Below the pieces are notes generated by a model. It did no database searches. It saw nothing but the letters and a program-made list of their open reading frames with translations, and was not told the DNA's origin. Below, in pieces: positions 15,739 through 32,520 of a stretch of DNA of 64,000 nt. The DNA comes from Eleginops maclovinus (lineage: Eukaryota; Chordata; Actinopteri; Perciformes; Eleginopidae). Position numbers and translations under genes: made by a program. Each line of letters begins with the position of its first letter. The stretch's first letter is position 1. Location of the stretch: assembly GCF_036324505.1 (NCBI RefSeq), contig NC_086357.1, positions 18,540,793 through 18,604,792 on the forward strand. The letters run 5' to 3'.

Positions 15739-18700
15739 ATCAGAGCCTCATGGCAGTAAAAGGCCCTGATATTTGAATTAAAATGCTGCATCATCTCAGT
15801 GAAACACTGATACAACACTGAAATGATCTGCTTTTCAGCTGGTTTTATATTTCTGCCTCATTGCAGAAATAGCTATTATTTTCTTTGAACTTCAATTTTT
15901 TTCATTTGGTATCCATCCATCTCTCCTCTGCCAAACCAATCACCTGGGGAGGACATCACACTTTGAGAGTGTGAGACGACGACATAATATCTGTCAACAT
16001 CAACCTCTCTCTCCCTTGTTGTCAGCGAACACTGCATTCTCTCCTCTTTTACAGCCCCTTCACCTTCCTCTTCTCTCACCTTCCATTTCTTTCTTTTCCA
16101 GTGGTATTCGCACTTGACAAAAATGACAAAAATCTCTTGTTTGAATTCCTTGCTGGACAATGCCTCAGCCGTAAAGTTAAGACCTTATTTTGGACTCGTA
16201 TTGTAAAGGTTGAAATAAGGATTTAAGACTTGAATTCATTAGGACTGATGAGACTTGGTAGCAAAACTCTTGCAAGCTTTAGACCTCAAATTGTAATTCA
16301 ATCGGCCTTATAATACAAATTATGATAAGATTGGAAGCCAACCAAATGAAAAAAAGGTTAGCTTTGCTGAATCAGTAACTAAGAATCAATAATTATAGTT
16401 AATTATGAGTTAACTTTTGGATATGTTTCTAATCAAACTGTTTTTGCTAAATCTAGAAATGATGTATAACTTTTTCACATTCAAACTGTACCAGTAATAT
16501 TGAAACATTGTTAATAATTCATGGACGTGCACAATTATGCCTCAAAAGGTCAACGCAAGTAATACACTACACAGCCCTTTTTTTAGGATCCAAACAATAT
16601 TTTGTGTATAATTATTATATTTTGCGGCACTGTGCACCCCTGGCATACAACATTGTTGTACAAGGCAATGTTTTCTAAGGTTCTGTAGCACATTTTGTTT
16701 ATCAACAGTCTCCTCAAGGTGTTAAAATCTAAAAACAATAATCGAGAGCAAAAAATACATTGTGATAATGAAGGGGCATGGTGGTGCTTGTTTTGGCGGA
16801 TTTATAGCTTGTTAAAACTTCAGAATAAAAATTTGGGGGTGCGGATCTAATCTAATGTCATTATAATTAAAGTATCACAACACTAAACATTGGATTTCTG
16901 TTAGAAATTGCAAATGTAGGAAAATGTATAACCCATTTTTTAAGTGGTCATGGGTCAGAGCAGGTTATCCAGGTTCCTATGTTTATGCCTCAAGTCTATT
17001 TTCTTCTGTTTTATACTACAACAACTACCGTATAGTGATTAGGTTTTGGACTCTGAGCGCAGACCTACTCACAATACTGCCTGATGCATTCTGCGGAGAC
17101 TCAGATGTTTCTTCTGACTTTACACTTTTGGTAAAAGACTTCAAACAAAGTAACAAGCAAGCAAGGGTGGTTAGAGACATTTTATACAAGGAAAGGGGTT
17201 TCCTTCCTGAAAGGGGAATGACTATAATAGTGTTTCATGGCTTATTAGTTAAGATTATTCACAGTGTCTCTATTAATTCAGAATCTGATCTTATTTCACT
17301 TGCTTGTTGCACAGAATACATGTTCAACATTAAGTGTAGGGTCTATGGCGACAGCATAATGCTGGTTGAACAGTGAATCAAAGATTATTAATCCAATCAG
17401 ATACATCTGATATTGTTAAAACAGTATTGATGCTCATGCAGAAATGGGATTTTGTAGCAGGATATGCAATAATTAGCTACAGTTTAAGAAAGGCATCATA
17501 GATGTGAAGCTCATAGCTTAATATAATCAAGAGCTGCAACAGCTTTTTTCAACTTCATGCATTTATTTCTGTTTCATTTTCATAACATGCATGTACAATG
17601 TTTGTAACTTCATGGCTAACTCTAGGTTTCAAAGCTAATCATTTTTAACAATTTATGAGTGTACAGTCAAACGTGAGCATACCGACATTATTGTGGCCAA
17701 GCTTTCCAGTGCCAATCGACCATGAAAAAACAAATCAACTCTTGTCCAAACTACAAATGAGAATCAAATTAAAGTAATTAATGTCAACAAAAGAAAGTGG
17801 GGGTTATTTTTAACAGTTGCTGGAAGTTTTTAAAAATATACAACCATTGTTATAAAGGAGAAAGTGATAGCTTAGCTAGTAAATGTCAACATTGCTCATT
17901 AGCCCATGTTAATAATCATACTTTAAACATAAATAGCATGATGACAATCCTCTCTACAAAGACGTTTCAGTATTCCCGGTATCTGTATTCATTGGTTGAT
18001 TATAATTATATGTAAGACGTTTTTCTTTACACCATCAACTTTTCTAAATATTTGATTAGCGTCATTATTTATTTGTTATGTGCATGAGCATCAATCATTT
18101 CCTAGAGCGTAGAATCAAACGGCAACTACACTGTAACCTTTTTAGAGAGTATACTGGCTTAAAAGAGAAAATCTATCTCACCTTTTCCTTTCACCTTGAC
18201 AGGAATTCCAGTACATTTATTGACTTGTATCAAAGTTTGACAGGTCGAGCTGCTAAGATACAGTTCCTTAGACTAATAGACTGAATACATTTGGACTCAG
18301 CTCATAAGACTGTTTAAAGTGGAGTTAATCCTCCAAAAGCTGTCAAAATGGAAAGTAATATATTCTTGCTCATCGTTTTCAAGCAGTTTATTCTCAAGTT
18401 CCTTCCTATTCCCAAAGATGAATGTTTCAACATTTGTGTCTCTTCTCCAAGTGAAGCGATATTTACCTTTAGGAATACAAATCTAAGTTAACATGACGGA
18501 ATGCACAGAGTACTGTGAAATGAGATTAACAGTTAGCGTTGGAAACAAAAAACTGAATGCCAACAGAATAAATGGTAAAAGACAGACAGGCATGTTGTAT
18601 ATAGCGTTGCAGGATCCAGAAATACATATGTTCACACTCTTAGGGTTAAGAAAAAAAAATCCAAGCCGCTATGTAATATGTATACTCTGCAGCTTAGCCT

Positions 18701-18818
18701 TGTTCATCAATGAGGGGTTACAGCTCTTGATAATTGGCACTACTACTACAACAACTGTTTTTTCTGCGTATGATTCTGCTTCTACCAATGTGCCTGAGCT
18801 GCAAATTTCACTTTCACA
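15739..18818. other. AT-rich non-coding stretch
   Basis: The plus-strand frame at 16924-17376 (150 codons) is the longest non-repetitive plus-strand frame here. It has no domain, signal or codon bias that I can see and is expected by chance in AT-rich DNA of this length. Pyrimidine-rich sequence lies at 16000-16100. No other structure was recognised. Confidence 0.6.
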
Positions 18819-18870
18819 TAAGATAAGAATAAGATAAGAATTACTTTTTTGATCCCAGACTGGGAAATTG
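18819..18870 (+). mobile_element. LINE 3'-tail-like fragment (fish CR1/L2-type)
   Basis: A short tandem of 'aagataaga' units (18819-18842) leads into acttttttgatcccagactg and ggaaattg. This closely resembles the conserved 3' tail 'actttattgatccc...gggaaattg' found at the ends of many fish LINE copies and of SINEs that share those tails. 5'-truncated tails of this size are common. Only about 50 bp is recognisable. The family is assigned from memory. Confidence 0.5.
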
Positions 18871-20638
18871 TTGTGCGCCTAAGTGTTTATGTGTGTATTC
18901 AAATCTGTTTGAGTGAGGTAGCAAGGAATACTTGTCATCGCTGACACTCTGTGGGTCTCTAGAAGTGTCAAGGCGCTCACTGCTGCTGGCATAATTGAGT
19001 GGAAACATTTCATTTCCACTAACATAGAGCGAGCCAAGCTACTCACACAAACACCTTGTGGAGACAAATGTCGCATGGACGACTTTAGTTCACATTTTAT
19101 TATGGGCCACAAATAAAACACTTATACAGCCTGACACAAGGACACAGGCAATCCTTTTCCGTGCTTTGTCCCAAATTGACTTTTTCATCTGTATGCCATT
19201 TTCACGGTTGTCCATGATCACCATTCCCTGAGAATGTGTTAAATTTAATTTATAGCCATAACATTTTCAAGATATACATGGGCCCAAAGTCATATTTATG
19301 AAAGTATGATAGTGACATTGTGACCCAACATGTAGGAGCAAGAACAAAAAGAAAGTTGGCAGCAGCACCCTGGCGAGAAACCATTGTGAGGTGTCCATAT
19401 AGGCAACATCAGAGGCTGCTGCTGGTGAGAGAGATGGAATGAAAGGACATATGACAAATCTAACAACTCACAGCGGAAGACATTTTTCTGATGTATCCTT
19501 TCTGTTTTTACCTTTATTTTTGTCCTTTCTGGCATGGGATTTTGAAAAAAGCAAATACAGTTTTATAAATAATTCTTGGTTATTTTGAAAACTAGTAATG
19601 ATTTTACATTATTTGTGAGATAGCCACCCAACTAATATTTGTACTCTAATATTTGAGCAGCATTCTTATTTTACTATCTGTGTGTCTGTTTGTGTGTACA
19701 GAGGCGTGTGTTGTAAAGCCCAAACAGTTTAATCATGCCTGCAAACTCTAATGCAGCGTTTCAGAGCAGAGCGGCACACTGAGGCCTGTCTGGGGAGCCG
19801 GCCTCCCAACTGCGTCTCACATGAGCAGTCCAGTAAAATTAGTTGATGATTGATCCCACTCTAGTGGGAGTGGAATGTTTTTTCTTTTTTCTTACTCCTA
19901 AATAGATATTGTATTCAAATAGAAGAACAACCATTGACTTTGTAATCCCTGAGCAACTGTAGCTGACGAGCAGGAAAAGTCAAGTGTTGTATTTGTCTGT
20001 GTGCCACGCTTATCTCCTCTGCTCCCCACAGGCGTGGCTTGTCAATGTCTGTAGCTTCAAGCTACGCTTAGCTGTCTCTGATATTAAAGAGCACTATCTC
20101 TGAGGTGGCCATTTGGGGAGACAGGTTTCCTTTCAATACAACAAAGAAAGTCTCTGCCATAATATTGGAAGCGTTTTTACCATGTCAAGCTGAATGCACT
20201 TTCCCCAGAATATGACATTTGTGGTCTTTATCTCTCTGGATATGGTTTCCACTCATCTTACCCTTCATGCAGACTTATAACATATCCATACAATTGCCTT
20301 ATTTCAATGTACTGTACTACTATTTCAATATTTTACTCTCAAAATGTAATCAACTGTATTAAAAATATGTGTTAGATTTTACAAATAAACTACTTGAAAA
20401 ATGAATAAATACACTGATAAATAATCAACCTGATTGTATTTAGTGGAAGTCTGTAAAATAATTTAATCAAGGGTTCTTACAGTTTTGATGAAATGCAAAG
20501 GTTTTTTTTTTTGTCTTTTGATATCCAGCTTTAAAATCAGTTGCCCTGCATGCACCAATTAAGCAGTAATTACAAAAGCATCCAGTTTTATCTCTAGTTG
20601 CATGAGTCTGGTGGTCTGTTATGTACTTATTAAAGTAA
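18871..20638. other. Non-coding stretch with a weak GC-richer patch
   Basis: No gene. At about 19740-19870 composition is more balanced with several CpG, and a short hairpin (cccact-ct-agtggg) occurs at about 19856-19869. At 20030-20210 there is repeat-free mixed sequence that might be conserved. Nothing firm. Confidence 0.5.
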
Positions 20639-20760
20639 ATTATCCCTGATAATCATTCTAATCGAGGTTCGGCTCATGTTAGCAGGCTTCCTGCTGGGTG
20701 CTAATGTCTAATTACGGTGAAGCACGTCCTGATGGGAAGGGTGCCCCGCAGCCCTCCAGC
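20639..20760. promoter_or_regulatory. Candidate homeodomain-site-rich element
   Basis: Within 120 bp there are several ATTA/TAAT cores (gataatcattctaatcgagg, tgctaatgtctaattacggt) interleaved with GC-bearing sequence, unlike the flanks. This pattern suggests an enhancer core, but it is motif texture only. Confidence 0.2.
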
Positions 20761-22332
20761 GCCATGTTCTGGTGTGCCTCTCTATCCTTGTCTAATCACA
20801 CACTGGACTGTCAAGTACATATCGTGGCCAATCACTGATGATAAGCAGTTGATCAAAGACACTAGAAAGAAATGGATCAAAAAGACTGAGAGATGTGGGG
20901 AGGGAGTACCTTCTTGTGAGATTATATTTTTACCCTAAAGATGACCTTGATACCCTGAAGATGAGTCCTTCATACACTCTGCTCCGTGTACACCTATGTG
21001 ATAGAGGGTGCGGTGTGTTTGGCAGAGACATAAATGTTGGTGTACACTCTCCGCAGGCAATCAATAAGCTACTGTGCAGCTCTAAAGAGACATGCAGATA
21101 CTCTGTTAATACCCCCATGTAGGTGAAATGCTGACAAAAAGGAAACTAGAACTTTATACACATGTTCCTTAAAGTAATGAGCATTGCAAAAAATGTATTT
21201 ACTTTTATATTGTAGGCAATCCATCATTACCAAGACAGGCGGTGTACATATAGTCAGCATATTAAAGAATATTATAAGTATGAATCTTCCTATAAAAACT
21301 CTTTGTCTAGAGCAGAGACGTTTATTTCCCTTACTGTTGTCTTTCATGAAAATAAATTGAGTGGAAATCCACTTCCAAGGTTGGTCATTACCAGTGGTAG
21401 GTAGAGTGATTTCATGGCAGCAGATTGGAAAATGCCCCTTTGTAGCTACTGCATTTACATAGAGAAGTGCTGATGGTTCACAATAACAAATGTGCCATAG
21501 TCGACAGAGAGCAGCTCTGCCCGTTGTCTTTCACTGACACTTGATAGTAGTGCATGTACAATTATGCATAATGCACTAATGGCGGTTTCTCATAACTGTC
21601 AGAGAAGCTGTGGGTAAAGTGTTTCCTTTGCAGACAACTTGATGCTAGGTCTACCGCCGGCACGTTTGGATTGTGCTGACGCCAGTACCCTTGACAACAA
21701 AATAGCATTGTATCAGCTGAACGCCTGCCTCGGCCATCCTTGCAAAGTTATTGAAAAAAAAAGTTTGAAATTGCTTATTCAAAATAGTGTTGGGGGTTTT
21801 CTGTGCTTATTGGACTGGAAATAATATCACAATAGTGAGAAAATGGAAACAGTTCAATATCTAAATATTTGCAATTATTTAACATTTTTTTATTTAGTGA
21901 AGGTTAAGATCTTCGTTTGACCAACTTAAAGGGTTTTCAGAACTGTGGGGAGCGAGGCAGACATCAGCACAACATTAAAGTATTTATGGAGATATATATT
22001 TCATGCTGACTGGTCCATAAGGATTACAGCGGGACACATTAATGGGGAGAAGCAACCATTACAACAACAAGCTGATGAAAAATTGATTAGGTTTTGTTGC
22101 TTAACTCTGTTAACTATGTCAGAAGGTAATTGGTGACAACACTTACAGTTTAAATAATACTGAATTGCTCAAAAACACGTGAGCAATAAAAAAAAGACTC
22201 TCCTGTACTCAATTGTTTTCTGCAATGCAATTAAAACTTTAAACATTTTGTAATCTAAACTGTTTATCACTTGCTATGTTCTAAGAGATGCATGTGGAAA
22301 TATCAGTTGCATAGTTAAAATAGTTCTGTAAA
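20761..22332. other. Non-coding stretch, nothing recognised
   Basis: Overlapping short frames on both strands (for example 20717-20938, 20895-21122 and 21069-21347) do not share codon features or domains. No repeat family was recognised. Confidence 0.6.
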
Positions 22333-22334
22333 TA

Positions 22335-22500
22335 CAGCGCCGGAAAAAAATTAAGAGACCACTGCAGCATAATCAGTTCCTCCATTTTTATTATTTAGAG
22401 GTATGTCTTTGGGATAAATGAACAATTATTTTTTGTTCACTGATATAACACAGTATTGTGTACATCTTTTTTTATTCTCAACAGGTAAATCAGCAGGTGT
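22335..22500 (+). mobile_element. Left end of a Tc1-type element, truncated
   Basis: A TA dinucleotide at 22333-22334 is followed by cagcgccggaaaaaaattaa and gagaccactgcag, the terminal inverted repeat of a Tc1-like fish transposon family. The subterminal 'ataatcagttcctcc' and 'aggtatgtctttggg' phrases also fit. No matching right terminus (an inverted 'ggtctctt...ccggcgctg' followed by TA) is found downstream, and no transposase sequence follows, so this is a one-ended remnant. The right boundary given is approximate. It shares its terminal motif with the complete MITE at 9725-9957. Confidence 0.68.
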
Positions 22501-24899
22501 ATTTGAGTTTCCGGTTTGTATTTTTGGCGTGTTTTTAAACGCATTATAATTTTTTTTACAAACCTATCTTCACTATTGTATTCTGTTCATCGACATGTCT
22601 GCCTTCTGTTAGTCACATTGAAACTCTGACATCTATCCATGTTAAGTTCTGCTCCACTAAATCTCAAACTTTTGAAGCGACATTGAGTTGATATAAGAAT
22701 AGGGTGGCATGTCTCCTGAAAAAAATCAAACGTACCTCTTAATTCAGAACAAGTTGTAAGTCCAGCTGGGGTTGCCACTATGCCGCTTTTATTTGTAATA
22801 AAAGGGAAAAATGTTTTGGTCCAGTGTGAAGGAATTCATGTGGCAGATCCAAGTTCTTTAATCATTGCCACAGAATTATACTTGTCGGTGTCTCATGAAC
22901 TCCGCTGTTGCACAAAGAGCACTCTGAGTGGCACTGCGACAAACTCACTGAATTAGAAACATTAGTCTCACACGCTGTGGTCCTTAGAAGAAAAATGTTA
23001 TTTATTTATTCTGGGCCTCCCCTCGAGTCCATCTCCAAAATCACGTAGCAAAACTCTGTGGCTGTGATGTTTCTCAATAGTTTCCATTCCACTGTTCACA
23101 GTTCAAATGAATTTCTCTGAAGACTTATTCTTCACAGCTAATCACTTCTTACTTTGATCGAATGAGTACAGTAAGTCACACTTGCTCGCACTTTAAAGAA
23201 AAAGAAAATAACTATGACTGAATCATTGTCTGGCGTGAGGAGATTCACTCGAAAGTGATTTCAGAGAATCGCCCCCACCCACATCTTATGTATGAGCACC
23301 TCGTTGCTTTTTAATTCAAGATTAACTTTACTTTTTATGTCTCCAACAAAGACAAGGCTTTAGTTTTATGCTCCCTTTGTCTGTTGGCTCTCTCTCCCTG
23401 GCTCTCCCTCTAATATGTTTTGTTCGTTCAGTGCCATCGGTTACATGTCTGCCAAGCATCACACGTCGTCAGCTTGCTCCCAATGACATCCCACTGTTCT
23501 GACCATTGATTGGCAGGTCAAGCAGCGAGCGCAAGCAGGAAATCAATAGCAGAGGACCTCTAGACAGTACAGGGGGAGTCTTCAAGGAACTGGCCCGCTG
23601 GACACTGCCAATCACCAACCACAAAATGTAAGGCCAGCCAGCCATGAACAAAAACTATCTCCAGGCAGAAACGCCAGCATGGAACATAGATGGATTTATG
23701 TTGAGGTAGAAGTTTCTCCGATAGTCTGAGGGAAGGAGAGGCAAAGTTTTCTCGACATATATTTGCATTACTTATGCTCATTCATATGCTAAAACTCAAG
23801 TGGAATCGGGGACCTTTGGGATTTGGTATTACCGAATGTAGGCTCTTTATCTTAACATGCAGTTGCACCAGGTCTGACAGTCTAAGCATGACAGAGCAAG
23901 CTTATTAGCATCTAGTCAGCCATTTCCAAATAGTGAAAGACATAGAAGATACAAGCGGCATATACACAGCTATATTCACCCGCTAGCCTCCTTAAAATAT
24001 GGCCTGAGGGACCCTTGAGGCTTAGTGGAGCTATGTTTTGTACTCCTTGGTGATGCTTTTCCCATTTTTCTCAGACACACTTCTGGATGCTTTTGGCGTA
24101 TCACCAAAACAAACACTCAACTGACACCGGTGACAAAAATTCTAGAGCAGATTTGAAAATAAAACCTGGAAGGGAAATGGGAAGACTGTAAATTTAGCAG
24201 TGGCACTCAGATCTGCCGCCTCGTGAGAAACAGTGTTATAGCTCAGGCTCTTGGAGGACCCGAAGGAATGTTTTTTTTCCCCTTCTTCCAGACAGCACAC
24301 ACTTCTCTCTGAGACATTCCTGATGGTCTACTGTTAAAGCCAAGACCACTTTGTGCTTCTTTGTCTTGTCCTTCAGTGCTTGAGTGTTAGCTATGTTCCA
24401 CAACCCTCGCAATATTATCCTCACACTCCTGCCTCACATCAATGACCTTTGAACCTGTTCATTTATCTCACTGGTCAAGACGTATTGAGATGATTCATTG
24501 TGCACCCTGCCCAAGGGTGTGAGCTTGAGAATCAATAGAACAAAGAATAACATTTAAACAACACTTAGGGCACGTGTGATGCAATATTCACAAAAAATGT
24601 AAATTGGATAAATCAATGCACTTTAGTTTTTTACAGTGTTTAAATCAGGTTTGCTTCTTAATTGCAGTGTCTGCCAAGCCGATGTGATATCATTAGAAAG
24701 TGTATTACTTCTACATTAGATTCAAGTTTCTAGTAAATCATCACAAAATTATATATAATATAAAACATCACTGCAGACAGGGAATAATTTATGTCTGTGA
24801 TTTGCAATTCATAGATTGCAAAATTATAGTTGAGCATAGTTGTTTGTTCTGAGGTTCGCTCTATCAGAGTAAAAATAGAAATGCTATGACCTTGCTTCT
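22501..24899. other. Non-coding stretch
   Basis: No gene supported. Between about 23430 and 23660 the sequence is GC-richer and repeat-free, with a gattggcaggtcaag phrase and several CpG, and might be a conserved element. Small frames on the minus strand at 22587-22778, 23469-23651, 23560-23781 and 24236-24424 are chance-sized. Confidence 0.5.
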
Positions 24900-25135
24900 A
24901 GCCCCTGGCAGTCGCTGAAACATTTGAACGCCTCTCAGCTACTGTCACTTTGGGTCCCCGCCATGCACCTGCCTTTCACTGTGCAGCTGACAAAAAATAC
25001 CCTGCATTTCCATGGTAACCGCTGGAATTAAAAATGCATCAAAACTTCCCAGTGCAAAAGAAGAATGGCAGCAGAAAGACGCAATGACAGCAGGTGGTAG
25101 CGTATTCTCCGGATGCCTGACAGAATTGTAGCACA
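24900..25135. promoter_or_regulatory. Candidate enhancer block with RFX-like X-box
   Basis: At 25007-25019 the sequence tttccatggtaac is, on the minus strand, GTTACCATGGAAA, which fits one full RFX half-site plus a degenerate second half-site. TGACA/TGACAG words of MEIS/TGIF type occur nearby (about 24988, 25084 and 25119), along with balanced composition and no simple repeat. The combination suggests a regulatory element. Factor binding is inferred from consensus words only. Confidence 0.25.
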
Positions 25136-31010
<5,875 letters not shown>

Positions 31011-31270
31011 CTGTCTCCAGTTTGTCTGCAGACTGAAAGATTTGAGAGGCACTTTTTATTTGCACGCTTTTAACTCCGCCCAGCTGGGGTAATGGAGCTG
31101 GTTGTGTGCAAGCAATTAATGCAACCACAATGCCAAAAGTGGTGATTTATCATACACCGGTGATACATAATCATTATATGGAATGTAACTCTGCTAAACT
31201 GCCCAGCCATGGTGGATGTTGTGATTCTGTCTGTCCTTGGGTTTCTTATGGTCCTGCCCGGTACTCCCAT
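31011..31270. promoter_or_regulatory. Candidate conserved non-coding block
   Basis: A repeat-free segment holds homeodomain and E-box-like words: cagctgg near 31081 and aagcaattaatgcaaccac near 31110-31128, with mixed composition. Frames on both strands here (31070-31288 minus, 31106-31327 plus) overlap each other and neither is convincing as protein. Confidence 0.22.
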
Positions 31271-31616
31271 TTCCACATTCCCAGTCAAACAGACACAAGC
31301 ATGAAATACACATCCCTGTTCCTGTAATTCATGTAGCTTTTTTTTCTAGCTTACCGAAATCTGTCTTCATCTGTGGTATCTTTTATGTAAAGCAATATAA
31401 GGATAAAATGACCCTCTTTAAACACATTGACCCTCCTTGAGTTTTTCCCTTTTGACTTCATGGAACATATAATTAAAATGCAGCTATTGCATGTTGTTGT
31501 ATCGTTCCTGACTTTCCTTAGTTTTCACTGTAAAGCAACAGAGCTGCTAATTTATCGTACCTCTAATTTTAACTCCCTGGACTCTCTACCTCCTGTCTAC
31601 TCGTACCCTTAATATG
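31271..31616. other. Non-coding spacer
   Basis: No gene or repeat recognised. A short T-run occurs near 31338. Confidence 0.6.
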
Positions 31617-31800
31617 AAGGCATTTCACTTGCAATGAAGCCCCTAGGCTGACAGCCATGAGATTAGTATGAATGTATTACCCCCTTGGGTGCCATAGGCT
31701 GTAATAAGTTCCCCATTAATCGTCTCCTTTAGGGAAAATTTGTTTAGGCCTTAATTACATATCATTAAAATTGGTCTTGATTCTGTGAGATTTAGGCTCA
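31617..31800. promoter_or_regulatory. Candidate enhancer core with clustered homeodomain sites
   Basis: About 185 bp contains several TAAT/ATTA cores (ccccattaatcgtctcc, gccttaattacatatcatta) spaced within repeat-free sequence that also carries GC-bearing words (cccctaggctgacagcc with a TGACAG motif). The density and mixture resemble homeobox/MEIS-type vertebrate enhancers. Inference only. Confidence 0.28.
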
Positions 31801-32329
31801 GAATTAGACTGCACATTTCTGCTTTCTTTGCCTTTGGCCATTCAGCAAATGTATGTTACTTTGCTTCCTCCACCAGTGTGATTTCTCATGGCCTCAATGA
31901 TTATGCTGATGTTTTCCTGTTGCTTAAAACACAAATGTTTTCATTGGAATTTTCATTTATAGTTTCATAGTTTTTTCTTTATAGGTGTCTGTACTTAACA
32001 CCTTTTCTTATTGTGTTAGCGGTTTGAAATGTGCTTTATACATAGTTTATTTACTCTATTAATGTGGATAGGGAGAAACTGAGAGCAAAGTAAGGTTAAT
32101 CATTTCAAATGCAAAACTTGTCAAGCTCAGATTGACCACGTAGCTAGAAAACATACAGTATCGTAAATGGAGGCTTGCATTTCATACTGCTCTCTGCTTG
32201 GGAACACACTGTTTACACTATTGGAGCTCGAAGCAGAATCATGGTTGTCTTTAAATCCCTTTCCTTGACTTGCCAAAACTCTTTGAAGTCGGCTGCCAGC
32301 AGAGGAGTTCACATCTGACTTGCTGAAAT
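31801..32329. other. Non-coding spacer
   Basis: AT-rich, with no gene or repeat recognised. Confidence 0.6.
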
Positions 32330-32520
32330 GTGCAGGGGGAGGAACTGGTGACCTCTAAGGGTTCCGCATGGCTGCTAATCCATATCAAATGATTCCAGAA
32401 TATTCTGCATGGAAATACCTCTGCTATCCAAGGGCCCTATTGTGGCCCATTACAAAGGCCTTTTATAATTGTACTGTGTTCACATCCGTGAGACCCAGCT
32501 GTGCGCAACGGGTTATATTG
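32330..32520. promoter_or_regulatory. Candidate conserved non-coding block
   Basis: Mixed-composition, repeat-free sequence containing cattacaaaggccttttata (a SOX-like ACAAAGG word beside a CDX/HOX-like TTTATAA word, about 32450-32468), flanked by ggcccat words. The segment stands out from AT-rich neighbours. Motif texture only. Confidence 0.22.

Noticed and set aside
16924..17376. 150-codon plus-strand frame
   Set aside because: No domain, signal, splice context or coding bias visible. A frame of this size is expected about once by chance across six frames of 64 kb AT-rich sequence.
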